Below are positions 8,180-16,877 of a DNA stretch of 64,000 nt, piece by piece. Under the pieces are notes generated by a model. It saw only the letters and a list, made by a program, of their open reading frames with translations, was not told the DNA's origin and made no database searches. The translations under genes and the position numbers were made by a program. Position 1 is the first letter of the stretch. The number at the start of each line of letters is the position of its first letter. This stretch comes from Nonomuraea antri (GTDB lineage Bacteria; Actinomycetota; Actinomycetes; Streptosporangiales; Streptosporangiaceae): assembly GCF_013283785.1 (NCBI RefSeq), contig NZ_JABCPZ010000028.1, forward strand, positions 1-64,000, read 5' to 3'.

Positions 8180-8422
8180 ATGACCGAGCAGGCCAGGCAC
8201 CGGCTCGCCGAGCTGGTCGCCATCGCCTCCGATGGCGCGGTGACGGCCGACGAGGTATTGGGCGCGAACGTGCCGCTGTCCGCTCTGGGGGTGACCTCCA
8301 TCGCCCAGATGCGACTCATCGACGCGGTGGAGATCGAGTACGACGTGCTGATCGACCTCACCGGGGATGACGCGGCCCTGCTGGACGACCTGGACAAGCT
8401 CGCCGAGTACGTCACCCGATGA
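8180..8422 (+). CDS. Free-standing acyl carrier protein
   Basis: An 80-residue acidic carrier protein. The phosphopantetheine attachment Ser lies in LSALGVTSIAQMRLID (about residue 38), the standard ACP helix-2 start, followed by acidic helices. The ATG at 8180 has GGAGG six bases upstream; the stop overlaps the NRPS start as ATGA. It is the first gene of the rightward operon and faces the operon encoding E1/E2, C-PCP and the adenylating enzyme. By analogy with quinocarcin- and naphthyridinomycin-type pathways, where E1/E2-like proteins load a two-carbon unit on an ACP, this ACP may be the acceptor of the E2-borne acyl group. That analogy is inference. Confidence 0.88.
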   Translation: MTEQARHRLAELVAIASDGAVTADEVLGANVPLSALGVTSIAQMRLIDAVEIEYDVLIDLTGDDAALLDDLDKLAEYVTR

Positions 8423-11400
8423 CTGCTGAGCACGCGGTCGCGGGCCGTACCCGCGCTCTGTCGTCCGGGCAGGAGCGGCTGTGGTTCCTGAACCAGCTCG
8501 ACCCGGGCAACTCCTCGTACAACATGTTCGTCACCGAGCGCCTGCGCGGGCCGCTCGACGCCGACGCGCTCGAAAGCGCGCTCATCGCGGTCGCGGCCAG
8601 GCACGAGGTGCTGCGCACCCGCTACACCAACGAGGACGGCACGCCCGCCGCGATCGTCGACCCGCGCCCGCGCGTCACCCTCACCAGGATCGACGTGGCC
8701 GGCGCCGACCCGGAGGAACATGCCGCCCGCCTGGTGACCGAGTGGACCGGGCGGCCGTTCGACCTGGTGGAGGACCAGCCGCTGCGGGCCTGCCTGATCA
8801 AGCTCGGCCCGCGCGACCACGTGCTCGTCGTGGTGCTGCACCACATCGCCGCCGACGGCTGGTCGCTGGGCATCCTGCTGCGCGAGCTCACGCACCACTA
8901 CAACGGCCGCGCCGACTCCACCCCGCTCGCCCTCCAGTACGCCGACTACGCGCGCGGGCAGCGCGAGGAGGACGTCCCGCCGCCCGCCGACCTGGTCAGC
9001 GGGCTCAGGGGCGCGCCGGCCCTGGAACTGCCCACCGACCGGCCGCGCCCGCTGGTCAGGACCACGGCCGGCGACCGCGTGGTCACCACGCTCTCCCCCG
9101 AGCTCAGCGAACGCGTCGGCCTGCTGGCCAGGCGGGAACGTTGCACGCTGTTCATGACCCTGCTGGCCGCCTTCCAGGCCCAGCTGTCGCACTACACCGG
9201 CCAGCAGGACGTCTGCGTCGGCACCCCGGTCTCCACCAGGACCACCGAGGACCTGGAACCACTGATCGGGTTCTTTCTCAACACGCTGGTCGTGCGGACC
9301 GACCTGTCGGGCGACCCCACGTTCCGCGAGCTCATGCAGCGGGTGCGGGCCACCGCGATGAAGTCGTTCATGGCCGCGGACGTGCCCTTCGACCGGCTGG
9401 TCGAGGCCCTCGACCTGCGCCGCGACCTGAGCCGCACGCCGCTGTTCCAGGCCGAGTTCGTGATGGGCACGCAGACGGCCGGCGCGCTCGCGCTCGACGG
9501 CGTGACCGCCGAGCCCTACGACCCCGGCACCGCGTGCGCCAAGTTCGACCTGGCGCTGGAGGCCGTGCCCGGCGCCGGCGGGCTGCGGCTCATCCTCGTC
9601 TACAGCAGCGACCTGTTCGACCGCGCCACCGCCGAGCGCTTCTGCGGCCACTTCGCCAACGTGCTGCGCCAGGTGGCCGGCGACCCCGACGTCCGGCTCT
9701 CCGAGCTGGAGCTCCTCGGCCCCGGAGAGCACGCCCTGCTGGAGTCGTGGAGCCGGGCCGAGCCGGTGCCGCCCCTGGCGCACACGCTGCACGAGATGGT
9801 GGCCGAGACCGCCGCCGCGCGCCCGTCGGAACCCGCCGTGGTCCAGGGCGATCGCACGCTCACCTACGCCGAGCTCGACGGCCGGGCCAACCGGCTGGCC
9901 GCGCGGCTCAAGGACGCCGGCGTGAACCGGCAGGACCGGGTGGCCATCTGCCTGGAGCAGTCTCCCGACCTGGCCGTGGCCGTGCTCGGCGTGCTCAAGG
10001 CGGGCGCAGCCTACGTGCCCGTCGATCCCGAGCAGCCCGCGGACCGGCTGGCGTACCTGCTGGCCGACTCTGGCGCGGTGGCGCTGGTGTCGGACTCGCG
10101 CATCGGCGGCTTCCAGGGCCCGCTCATCGGCGTCCCGCAGGAGAGCGCCGGGCCGATCGGCCCGCTGGCCGGGCTGAACGACCTGGCGTACGTGATCTAC
10201 ACCTCCGGGTCGACCGGCCGGCCCAAGGGCGTGGCCGTCCAGCACCGGCAGGTGCTCAACTACCTGTCCGACGTGCGCGAACGCTTCCGGGTCGTGGACG
10301 GCGCCAGGTTCGGGCTGCTGCAGTCGCTGTCGTTCGACTTCGGGATCACGGTCTTCTACCTGGCCCTCATGACCGGCGGCACGCTGGAGCTGTACCCGTC
10401 GCGGATCTCCGGGGCCGAGTTCGCCGACCACGGGCTGGACTATCTCAAGATGACCCCGTCCCACTTCGGCGCGCTGGCCGCCGAGGTCGGACCGGAGCGG
10501 CTGCTGCCCCGCCGTACGATGATCTTCGGCGGCGAGGGGTCGAGCTGGCAGCAGACCAGGGAACTGGCCGCGCTGGGCCGGTGCGAGGTCGTCAACCACT
10601 ACGGGCCGACCGAGACCACGGTCGGCGTCACCACCTACACCGTCGGCCCGGACGACGAGATCCGCGGCCCGGTCACGCCGATCGGCCGCCCGCTCGGCCA
10701 CGCCCGCGTGTACGTGCTCGACGCCGCCCTGCGCCCGGTGCCCATCGGCGTGCCCGGCGAGCTGTGCGTGGGCGGCGACCGGCTGGCCCGCGAATACCTC
10801 GGCCGGCCGGACCTGACGGCGGAGAAGTTCGTCACCGTCCGAGGCGAACGTCTCTACCGCACCGGCGACCTGGCCCGCTGGCTGCCCACCGGCGACCTGG
10901 AGTTCCTCGGCCGCCGCGACCTGCAGGTGAAGATCCGCGGTTACCGGGTGGAGCTGGGCGAGATCGACGAGGCGCTGCGCAAGCTGCCCGGCGTGGCGCA
11001 CGCGGTGGCCGACGCCCGTGGCGAACCGGGCGCGCTGGAGCTGGTCGCCTACCTGGTGGCCGAGGGCGGGCCGATCCCGGTCGGCGAGCTGCGCCGCGAG
11101 CTGGGGACCGCGCTGCCCGAGTACATGGTGCCGACCCGGTACGTCTGGCTGGACCGGCTGCCGCTGAAGTCGCACGGCAAGGTCGACCGGGCCGCGCTGC
11201 CCGAGCCGGAGGCCGCGCGGCCGGAACAGGGCGTGGCCTACGAGCCGCCGTCCGGTCCGGTGGAGGAGGTGATCGCGGCGGCCGTGGCCGAGGTGCTCGG
11301 GCTGCCGCGGGTCGGCGCGCTCGACGACTTCTTCGACCTGGGCGGGCACTCACTGCTGGCCACCCGCGTCATCGCCAGGCTGCGCCGCGACCTGCCCGAG

Positions 11401-13659
11401 GAGTGCGCGCCGGTCAGCGTGATGGACCTGTTCCAGCACCCCACCCCGCGCGCGCTGGCCGCCGTCGCCGGTGACCCGAGGGCGGAGCGCGGGCTTTTGT
11501 ACCTGCTCACGCCGCCCGGGCACGCCACGCGCACGCTCGTCTGCGTCCCGTACGGCGGCGGCAGCGCGGTGGTCTACCAGCCGCTGGCCGACGCGCTGCC
11601 GGACGGCACGGCGCTGTACTCGGTCGCCGTGCCCGGACACGACCTGGGCCTGGCCGAGGAGCCGCGGCCGCTGGCGCAGGTGGCGGCCGAATGCGCGGCC
11701 GAGATCATGGAGAAGGTGGGCGGGCCGCTCTCGCTGTACGGGCACTGCGGCGTCGGCGGCGCGCTGACCGTGGCGATCGCCCGGCTGCTCGAAGCGGCCG
11801 GCCGCGAGGTCGAGACCGTGTACCTGGGCGGGATCTTCCCGTTCGCCAAGCCGACGCGCGGCCTGCTCGGCCTGTGGGCCAGGCTCACCGGCAGCGACAG
11901 GTGGCGCAGCGACCGCGGCCAGCTCAACTGGCTCACCTCGATGGGCGCCGACCTGGGCGACCTGGACGAGGAGCAGCGGGCGTTCATCGTGCGCAACATG
12001 CGGCACGACGCGCGGCAGGCCGAGGAGTATTTCACCGGGCTGCTGGAGTCGGGGGCCGCGCCGCTGCGCGCGCCGATCGTGTCGATCGTCGGCGAGCAGG
12101 ACCCGACCACGGAGTACTACGAGGAACGCTACCGCGAGTGGCACTTCATGACCGGCCGCACGGCGCTGGCCGTGATCAAGGAGGCCGGCCACTACTTCCT
12201 GAAATATCGGGCGGACGAGCTGGCCGCGATCCTGTCACGCGACCCGCTCACCCCCGGCGACAGCGGCCCCGGCTGGCACGTCGAGGCCGCCACCGACCAG
12301 GCCGCACGGCCCGCCGCGGAACCCGCGGCGGGGACCGAGCCGAGCGTGCGCAGGTTCCTGGCCGTGGCGCTCGGCCAGATGGTGACGATCACCGGCGCCA
12401 CCATCACCGAGTTCGCCATCCCCATCTGGATCTACCTCAGCACCGGCAAGCTGGCCCAGATGGCGCTGATGACCGTGCTGGCCGTGATCCCGGGCGTGCT
12501 GGCCGCGCCGCTGGTCGGCGCGATCGTCGACCGGTCGAGCAAGCGCGCGGTGATGCTCGCCGCCAGCCTGGCCGGGCTGGCCATCCAGTCGACGATGGCG
12601 ATCCTGCTGTTCACCGGCGGGCTCGACACGTGGACCCTGTACCCGCTGCTCACGCTGCTGTCGGTGGCGCTGGCCTTCCAGCGGGTGGCGTACTCGGCGG
12701 CGATCCCGCAACTCGTGCCCAAGCGCTACCTCGGGCACGCCAACGGCGTGGCGCAGATGACCGCGGGCGTGGCCCAGTTCGTCGCGCCGCTGGTGGCGGT
12801 CGGGCTGATGTCGATGATCGGCCTGGGCGGCATCCTGATCGCCGACATGATCGGGTACCTGGTGGCCGCGACCGTGCTGGTGCTGGTGCCCTTCCCGGCC
12901 ACGCTCGCCCACCGGCGCAGGGAGACGGTCGCCGCCGAGATCAAGGCGGGCTTCCGGCTGTCGATCGGCAACCGGGACTTCCGGGCGATGGTGACGTTCT
13001 TCGCGCTGCTGGCGGTCGTGCTCTCCCCCGTCTTCATGCTCTACTCGCCGCTCGTGCTGTCCTTCGCCGGGCTGTCCGAGGTGGGCGTGGTGGCGCTGTG
13101 CGGCGGCGCGGGCGCGGCGGCCGGCGGCCTGTGGATGAGCCTGTGGGGCGGCCCGCGGCGCAAGCGCATGATCGGCATGCTGCTGCTCACCCTGGTGATC
13201 GCGGTGTCCTGCGTGATCGTCGGGCTGACCAGGTCGCTGGTGCTGATCGGCATCGGCGCGTTCGGCGTGTCGCTCGGGCTGGCCCTGGTCAACGGCGTGT
13301 ACGCGACCATCGTCCAGGTGAAGGTGCCGCAGCGTTACCACGGCCGGGTGTTCGCGCTGAACCAGATGGTGGCCTGGTCCACGATCCCGCTCGGCGTGGG
13401 CGTGCTGACGCCGCTCGCGGAACGTGCGCTCGAGCCGCTCATGCTGCCCGGCGGCGCGCTGGCGGACACGGTCGGCGTGGTGCTCGGCACCGGGCCGGGC
13501 CGCGGCGTCGCGCTGATCTACGTGATCTTCGGGCTGTTCATCGCGCTGCTGGTCGCCGGGGCGCTGCGGACCAGGGTGTTGTCCCGGTTCGACGACGACG
13601 TTCCCGACGCGACCCCCGACGACCTCGTCGGGGTGGCCAGGCTCAAGGAGGGCAGTTGA
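8419..13659 (+). CDS. NRPS-transporter megaprotein: C-A-PCP-TE-MFS
   Basis: A 1746-residue fusion. Condensation domain about 1-440 (HHIAADG near 141). Adenylation domain about 455-945 ([11 protein letters not shown] near 594; GRRDLQVKIRGYRVELGE; SHGKVDR). PCP ([10 protein letters not shown], Ser about 978). Thioesterase about 1010-1285, whose nucleophile motif is YGHCGVGG, with Cys at about 1110 instead of Ser; candidate His in EAGHYF. A many-helix MFS domain of about 10-12 membrane spans fills 1313-1746. The pocket residues read by eye are D-F-T-K-I-G-H-V-G plus Lys, very close to aspartate codes such as DLTKVGHIGK. Peptide release and export thus seem linked in one membrane protein. Clear paralogue of the 37032-42368 product. 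Confidence 0.93.
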   Translation: MTAEHAVAGRTRALSSGQERLWFLNQLDPGNSSYNMFVTERLRGPLDADALESALIAVAARHEVLRTRYTNEDGTPAAIVDPRPRVTLTRIDVAGADPEEHAARLVTEWTGRPFDLVEDQPLRACLIKLGPRDHVLVVVLHHIAADGWSLGILLRELTHHYNGRADSTPLALQYADYARGQREEDVPPPADLVSGLRGAPALELPTDRPRPLVRTTAGDRVVTTLSPELSERVGLLARRERCTLFMTLLAAFQAQLSHYTGQQDVCVGTPVSTRTTEDLEPLIGFFLNTLVVRTDLSGDPTFRELMQRVRATAMKSFMAADVPFDRLVEALDLRRDLSRTPLFQAEFVMGTQTAGALALDGVTAEPYDPGTACAKFDLALEAVPGAGGLRLILVYSSDLFDRATAERFCGHFANVLRQVAGDPDVRLSELELLGPGEHALLESWSRAEPVPPLAHTLHEMVAETAAARPSEPAVVQGDRTLTYAELDGRANRLAARLKDAGVNRQDRVAICLEQSPDLAVAVLGVLKAGAAYVPVDPEQPADRLAYLLADSGAVALVSDSRIGGFQGPLIGVPQESAGPIGPLAGLNDLAYVIYTSGSTGRPKGVAVQHRQVLNYLSDVRERFRVVDGARFGLLQSLSFDFGITVFYLALMTGGTLELYPSRISGAEFADHGLDYLKMTPSHFGALAAEVGPERLLPRRTMIFGGEGSSWQQTRELAALGRCEVVNHYGPTETTVGVTTYTVGPDDEIRGPVTPIGRPLGHARVYVLDAALRPVPIGVPGELCVGGDRLAREYLGRPDLTAEKFVTVRGERLYRTGDLARWLPTGDLEFLGRRDLQVKIRGYRVELGEIDEALRKLPGVAHAVADARGEPGALELVAYLVAEGGPIPVGELRRELGTALPEYMVPTRYVWLDRLPLKSHGKVDRAALPEPEAARPEQGVAYEPPSGPVEEVIAAAVAEVLGLPRVGALDDFFDLGGHSLLATRVIARLRRDLPEECAPVSVMDLFQHPTPRALAAVAGDPRAERGLLYLLTPPGHATRTLVCVPYGGGSAVVYQPLADALPDGTALYSVAVPGHDLGLAEEPRPLAQVAAECAAEIMEKVGGPLSLYGHCGVGGALTVAIARLLEAAGREVETVYLGGIFPFAKPTRGLLGLWARLTGSDRWRSDRGQLNWLTSMGADLGDLDEEQRAFIVRNMRHDARQAEEYFTGLLESGAAPLRAPIVSIVGEQDPTTEYYEERYREWHFMTGRTALAVIKEAGHYFLKYRADELAAILSRDPLTPGDSGPGWHVEAATDQAARPAAEPAAGTEPSVRRFLAVALGQMVTITGATITEFAIPIWIYLSTGKLAQMALMTVLAVIPGVLAAPLVGAIVDRSSKRAVMLAASLAGLAIQSTMAILLFTGGLDTWTLYPLLTLLSVALAFQRVAYSAAIPQLVPKRYLGHANGVAQMTAGVAQFVAPLVAVGLMSMIGLGGILIADMIGYLVAATVLVLVPFPATLAHRRRETVAAEIKAGFRLSIGNRDFRAMVTFFALLAVVLSPVFMLYSPLVLSFAGLSEVGVVALCGGAGAAAGGLWMSLWGGPRRKRMIGMLLLTLVIAVSCVIVGLTRSLVLIGIGAFGVSLGLALVNGVYATIVQVKVPQRYHGRVFALNQMVAWSTIPLGVGVLTPLAERALEPLMLPGGALADTVGVVLGTGPGRGVALIYVIFGLFIALLVAGALRTRVLSRFDDDVPDATPDDLVGVARLKEGS

Positions 13660-14954
13660 CCGTTTTCGCGGAGTTCCGCGCCGCCGACGCCGGTACCGGC
13701 CCGCTGACCTGGGGGCAGCGGGCCATCTGGCAGACCATCGAGCGGACCGCGCCGGACGACCACTACTTCAACTTCGGCAACGTCCTGCCGGTGCCCAAGG
13801 GCGCCGGGGCGATGCGTCCCGGCCGGGTGATGGAGCTGGTGGCCGCGCTGGTGGAGCGGCACGCGTCGCTGCGTACCCGGCTGGGCCTGGGCACGGGCGA
13901 GCCGTGGCAGCGGCTGGAGCAGAACGGCCGGCTGGCGGCCACGGTCGTGGCGGCGGCGCCTGGCCAGGGCGCGGCGGTGGCCGAGCGGCTGCGCGACGAG
14001 CTGGCGGCGACCGTCTTCGACTACGAGAAGGAGTGGCCGCTCCGGGTCGGCCTGGTCACCGGGGACGACCCTGCCTCTGGTGCGGTCACGCACGTCGTGC
14101 TGGTCTTCTGCCATCTGGCCGCCGACGGCCACGGCGCCGAGATCGCCCTGCGCGACCTGCGCATGTCGCTCCTGCGCGGCGCCCTCACCGGACCGCCCGC
14201 GCCCAGGCCGCTGGAGCTGGCCGAATGGCAGCGCGGCACCGAGGGCCGGACGGTCGCCGCGAACGCGGCCGCCTACTGGAACGCCTGCGCCAGGACGGAG
14301 ATGTTCGCCGACCGCGCGAACGAGCCGGACGGGCCGCCGATCTGGCGGGCCGAGCTCGCCTCCACCGCCGTCGACCTCGCGGTCAGGACCCTGGCCGCGC
14401 GCCACGCCACCGGGACGTCGTCCGTGCTGCTGGCCGCCGTGGCCACGATGACCGGCCGGTTCACCGGGCGCGGCGAATGCGTCCTGCTGCCCATCGTGAA
14501 CAACCGGTTCAGGGCCGACACGGCCAGGATCGTCAGCACGCTGTCGCAGGAAGGGCTGTTCAGGCTCGACGTGGCCGGGCCCTTCGAGCAGGTGCTGCGC
14601 GCGTCCGGGGCGGCCGCGCTGCGTTCCTACCGCTCCGCCTACCACGACCCTGCCGACCGCGTCGCCGGCGACTGGGTGCAGCCGTGGTGCTGCTACAACG
14701 ACATGCGCTTCGCCGATCCCGGGCCGTCGGCGCACGAGGCGCGGCAGGTGCGCGACGCGCTCGCGGACACCCGGCTGACCTGGCCGCTCTCGCAGGACAA
14801 GCTGAACTGCCGGTTCTGCCTGCACGTGTCGGCGGCCGAGCCCGGGCTGCGGATCTCGCTGACCGCAGACACCGCCTACCTGGCGCGGCAGGACATGGAA
14901 CGTTACCTGCTCGAACTGGAGGCCCTGCTCGTGGACGCGGCGTGCCAGGCATGA
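13656..14954 (+). CDS. Stand-alone condensation-domain protein
   Basis: About 432 residues with the condensation (CoA-dependent acyltransferase) fold: LTWGQRAIWQTIE at the start, then the active-site motif FCHLAADGHGAE. The first His of HHxxxDG is Cys, but the catalytic second His and DG are kept. PIVNNRF and WCCYNDM segments are typical of actinobacterial free-standing condensation proteins. The start is a TTG at 13656 overlapping the NRPS stop, with AAGGAGG just upstream. It ends overlapping the next gene as ATGA. It may acylate, esterify or cyclise a carrier-bound intermediate of the preceding NRPS; no carrier domain is attached. Confidence 0.8.
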   Translation: MTVFAEFRAADAGTGPLTWGQRAIWQTIERTAPDDHYFNFGNVLPVPKGAGAMRPGRVMELVAALVERHASLRTRLGLGTGEPWQRLEQNGRLAATVVAAAPGQGAAVAERLRDELAATVFDYEKEWPLRVGLVTGDDPASGAVTHVVLVFCHLAADGHGAEIALRDLRMSLLRGALTGPPAPRPLELAEWQRGTEGRTVAANAAAYWNACARTEMFADRANEPDGPPIWRAELASTAVDLAVRTLAARHATGTSSVLLAAVATMTGRFTGRGECVLLPIVNNRFRADTARIVSTLSQEGLFRLDVAGPFEQVLRASGAAALRSYRSAYHDPADRVAGDWVQPWCCYNDMRFADPGPSAHEARQVRDALADTRLTWPLSQDKLNCRFCLHVSAAEPGLRISLTADTAYLARQDMERYLLELEALLVDAACQA

Positions 14955-16822
14955 ACGTCACCGCCTACGCCCACGCCACCTCGTGCCCGCAGGGCGACCC
15001 GCTGCGCTTCACCGTCTCCGGCGGCCCGGCCGAGGTCGAGGTGATCGACGCCACCGACGGCAGGACGGTCTTCCAGGGGACGGCCGAAGGCCCCGAGTGG
15101 GTGCTCGACGTCCCCGCCGACTGGCCGAGCTCGCTCTACCGGGCCAGGTTCGGGGCGGAACGTCCCTGGCCGCCCAAGTCGTTCCCGGGCGCCGGTCCCG
15201 GGCCGGACAACGAGGTCTACTTCGTCGTACGCGAGGTGGAGCCGCGGGCCCCGATCCTGGTCAGCGTGCCGTTCACGACCTGGCAGGCGTACAACAGGGC
15301 GGGCGAGCGCGACCAGAGCGTCTACTGGACGGAATCTCCCGACCGGGCCTCCCGTGTCACCTTCGACCGTCCAGGCGGCGGCCCGCCTCCCGAGCGCTGG
15401 GAGGAAGGGCTGACGCGCTGGCTGCGGCCGGCCGGCTACGACGTGGCCTACTGCTCCAACCTGGACCTGCACGACGGGCTCGGCCTGCTCACCCGGCACC
15501 GGCTGCTGGTGGTCAACGGCCACGACGAGTACTGGTCGGCCGGGATGCGCGACGCCGTCGAGGAGTTCGTGCGGCGCGGCGGGAACGTGGCCTTCTTCTC
15601 CGGCAACACCGCCTGGTGGCAGATCCGGCTGGAGGACGGCGGCCGCACCATGGTCTGCTACCGCGACTCCCTGTCCGACCCGGTCGCCGACCCGAACCTG
15701 ACGACCGTGGAATGGGTCGCGGCGGGACGCCCGGAGAATTCCCTGACCGGCACCAGCTTCCGGGCCGGGGCGGGCGCCTGGGGCGAGCACATGCCCAAGA
15801 TGTTGCGCGAGTCGTACACGGTCAGGTTCGCCGGGCACTGGGTCTTCGAGGGGACCGGGCTGACCGACGGCGACAAGTTCGGCCAGGGCTGCCTGGGCTA
15901 CGAGACGGACGCGGCCGAGTTCCGTGAGGTGCTCGGCGTACCCAGGGTGACCTGCGGGGACGGCACGCCGCCCGAGTTCGTGGTGCTGGCCACCGCGGAC
16001 CTGAGGCACTGGAGCGCCTACGGCCAGGGCGGCTTCGCCACCATGGGCGTCTTCCCCAGCGGCCAGGGCACGGTGTTCACCGCCGCCACCGTGAACTGGG
16101 GCGACACGCTGCACGACCCGGTCGTGGAACGTGTCACGCGCAACGTGCTTGACCGGCTGTCGGCTCCCCCGCGTCCGGTGTGGGAGGTCATCGGGCCGGT
16201 CGCGGACGTGCGGGCGCTGGCCGTGATGGGCCGCACCCTGTACGCGGTGGACTCCGGCGGGCGGCTGCTGCACCGCGAACTGTGCGGCCAGAACCTGACC
16301 TGGCAACCCGCCACTGACCCCGTGCCCAGTGGGCACGGCGGACCTGGGGGGAACGCCGGGGAGGTGTGCGGGCTTGCCGTGCCGCGTGAGGCCGCGAACG
16401 GCGTGCCCGTGGCGCTGCACGGCGTGACCTCCGACGGCCGGCTGTGCCGCTTCGACCGGGGAACCTGGCGTGAGGCGGGCGAGGCGCCCGAAGGCGCGGT
16501 CGGGCTGGCCGTGGCCGACTGCACGTTCTACGTGGCCACCGGCTCGGGCGAGCTGTGGCGGCAGGTGTTCGGCGCGTCCGGCTGGGAACGCGCCGGCGAC
16601 AGCGCCGGTGCGGTGAGCCTGACCGCGATGAACGGCCGCCTGTTCGCCCTCGACGCGGCCGGCCGCGTGCACACCCGCCTCCCGACGACGGACTGGACGG
16701 ACCTGGCCGACTTGACGGATCACGACCAGGCCCCCGGCACCGTGCTCACGGCCGGTGCCGGCCTGCTCCTCACCGCCGGGCCCGGCGAACCCCTGCGCTG
16801 GTACCGACCGCGAGCGCGGTGA
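14951..16822 (+). CDS. N,N-dimethylformamidase large-subunit-like hydrolase
   Basis: A 623-residue protein whose middle (about 85-400) resembles the C-terminal domain of the beta (large) subunit of N,N-dimethylformamidase, with the diagnostic VNGHDEYWSAGMRDAVE and FFSGNTAWWQIRLE segments. That family uses a mononuclear iron held by two Tyr and a Glu to hydrolyse formamides; I cannot assign the ligands with certainty here. The N-terminus is beta-sandwich-like, and about 410-623 has repeated short beta motifs (LYAVDSGGRLLHREL, FALDAAGRVHTRL) suggesting a propeller-like fold. The ATG overlaps the condensation gene stop. As last gene of the rightward operon it may trim a formyl or amide group from the product or a precursor such as N-formylkynurenine; this role is inferred. 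Confidence 0.72.
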   Translation: MNVTAYAHATSCPQGDPLRFTVSGGPAEVEVIDATDGRTVFQGTAEGPEWVLDVPADWPSSLYRARFGAERPWPPKSFPGAGPGPDNEVYFVVREVEPRAPILVSVPFTTWQAYNRAGERDQSVYWTESPDRASRVTFDRPGGGPPPERWEEGLTRWLRPAGYDVAYCSNLDLHDGLGLLTRHRLLVVNGHDEYWSAGMRDAVEEFVRRGGNVAFFSGNTAWWQIRLEDGGRTMVCYRDSLSDPVADPNLTTVEWVAAGRPENSLTGTSFRAGAGAWGEHMPKMLRESYTVRFAGHWVFEGTGLTDGDKFGQGCLGYETDAAEFREVLGVPRVTCGDGTPPEFVVLATADLRHWSAYGQGGFATMGVFPSGQGTVFTAATVNWGDTLHDPVVERVTRNVLDRLSAPPRPVWEVIGPVADVRALAVMGRTLYAVDSGGRLLHRELCGQNLTWQPATDPVPSGHGGPGGNAGEVCGLAVPREAANGVPVALHGVTSDGRLCRFDRGTWREAGEAPEGAVGLAVADCTFYVATGSGELWRQVFGASGWERAGDSAGAVSLTAMNGRLFALDAAGRVHTRLPTTDWTDLADLTDHDQAPGTVLTAGAGLLLTAGPGEPLRWYRPRAR

Positions 16823-16826
16823 GGCG

Positions 16827-16858
16827 GCCGGCCGTTCGCCGCCCCGCGAACGGCCGGC
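16827..16858 (+). terminator. Strong hairpin terminator after arm 1
   Basis: A perfect 13-bp stem (GCCGGCCGTTCGC / GCGAACGGCCGGC) with a 6-nt loop (CGCCCC) begins five bases after the stop of the dimethylformamidase-like gene. There is no T-run, which is usual for actinomycete terminators. Confidence 0.7.
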
Positions 16859-16877
16859 GTACCCGACAATGGGGGTG

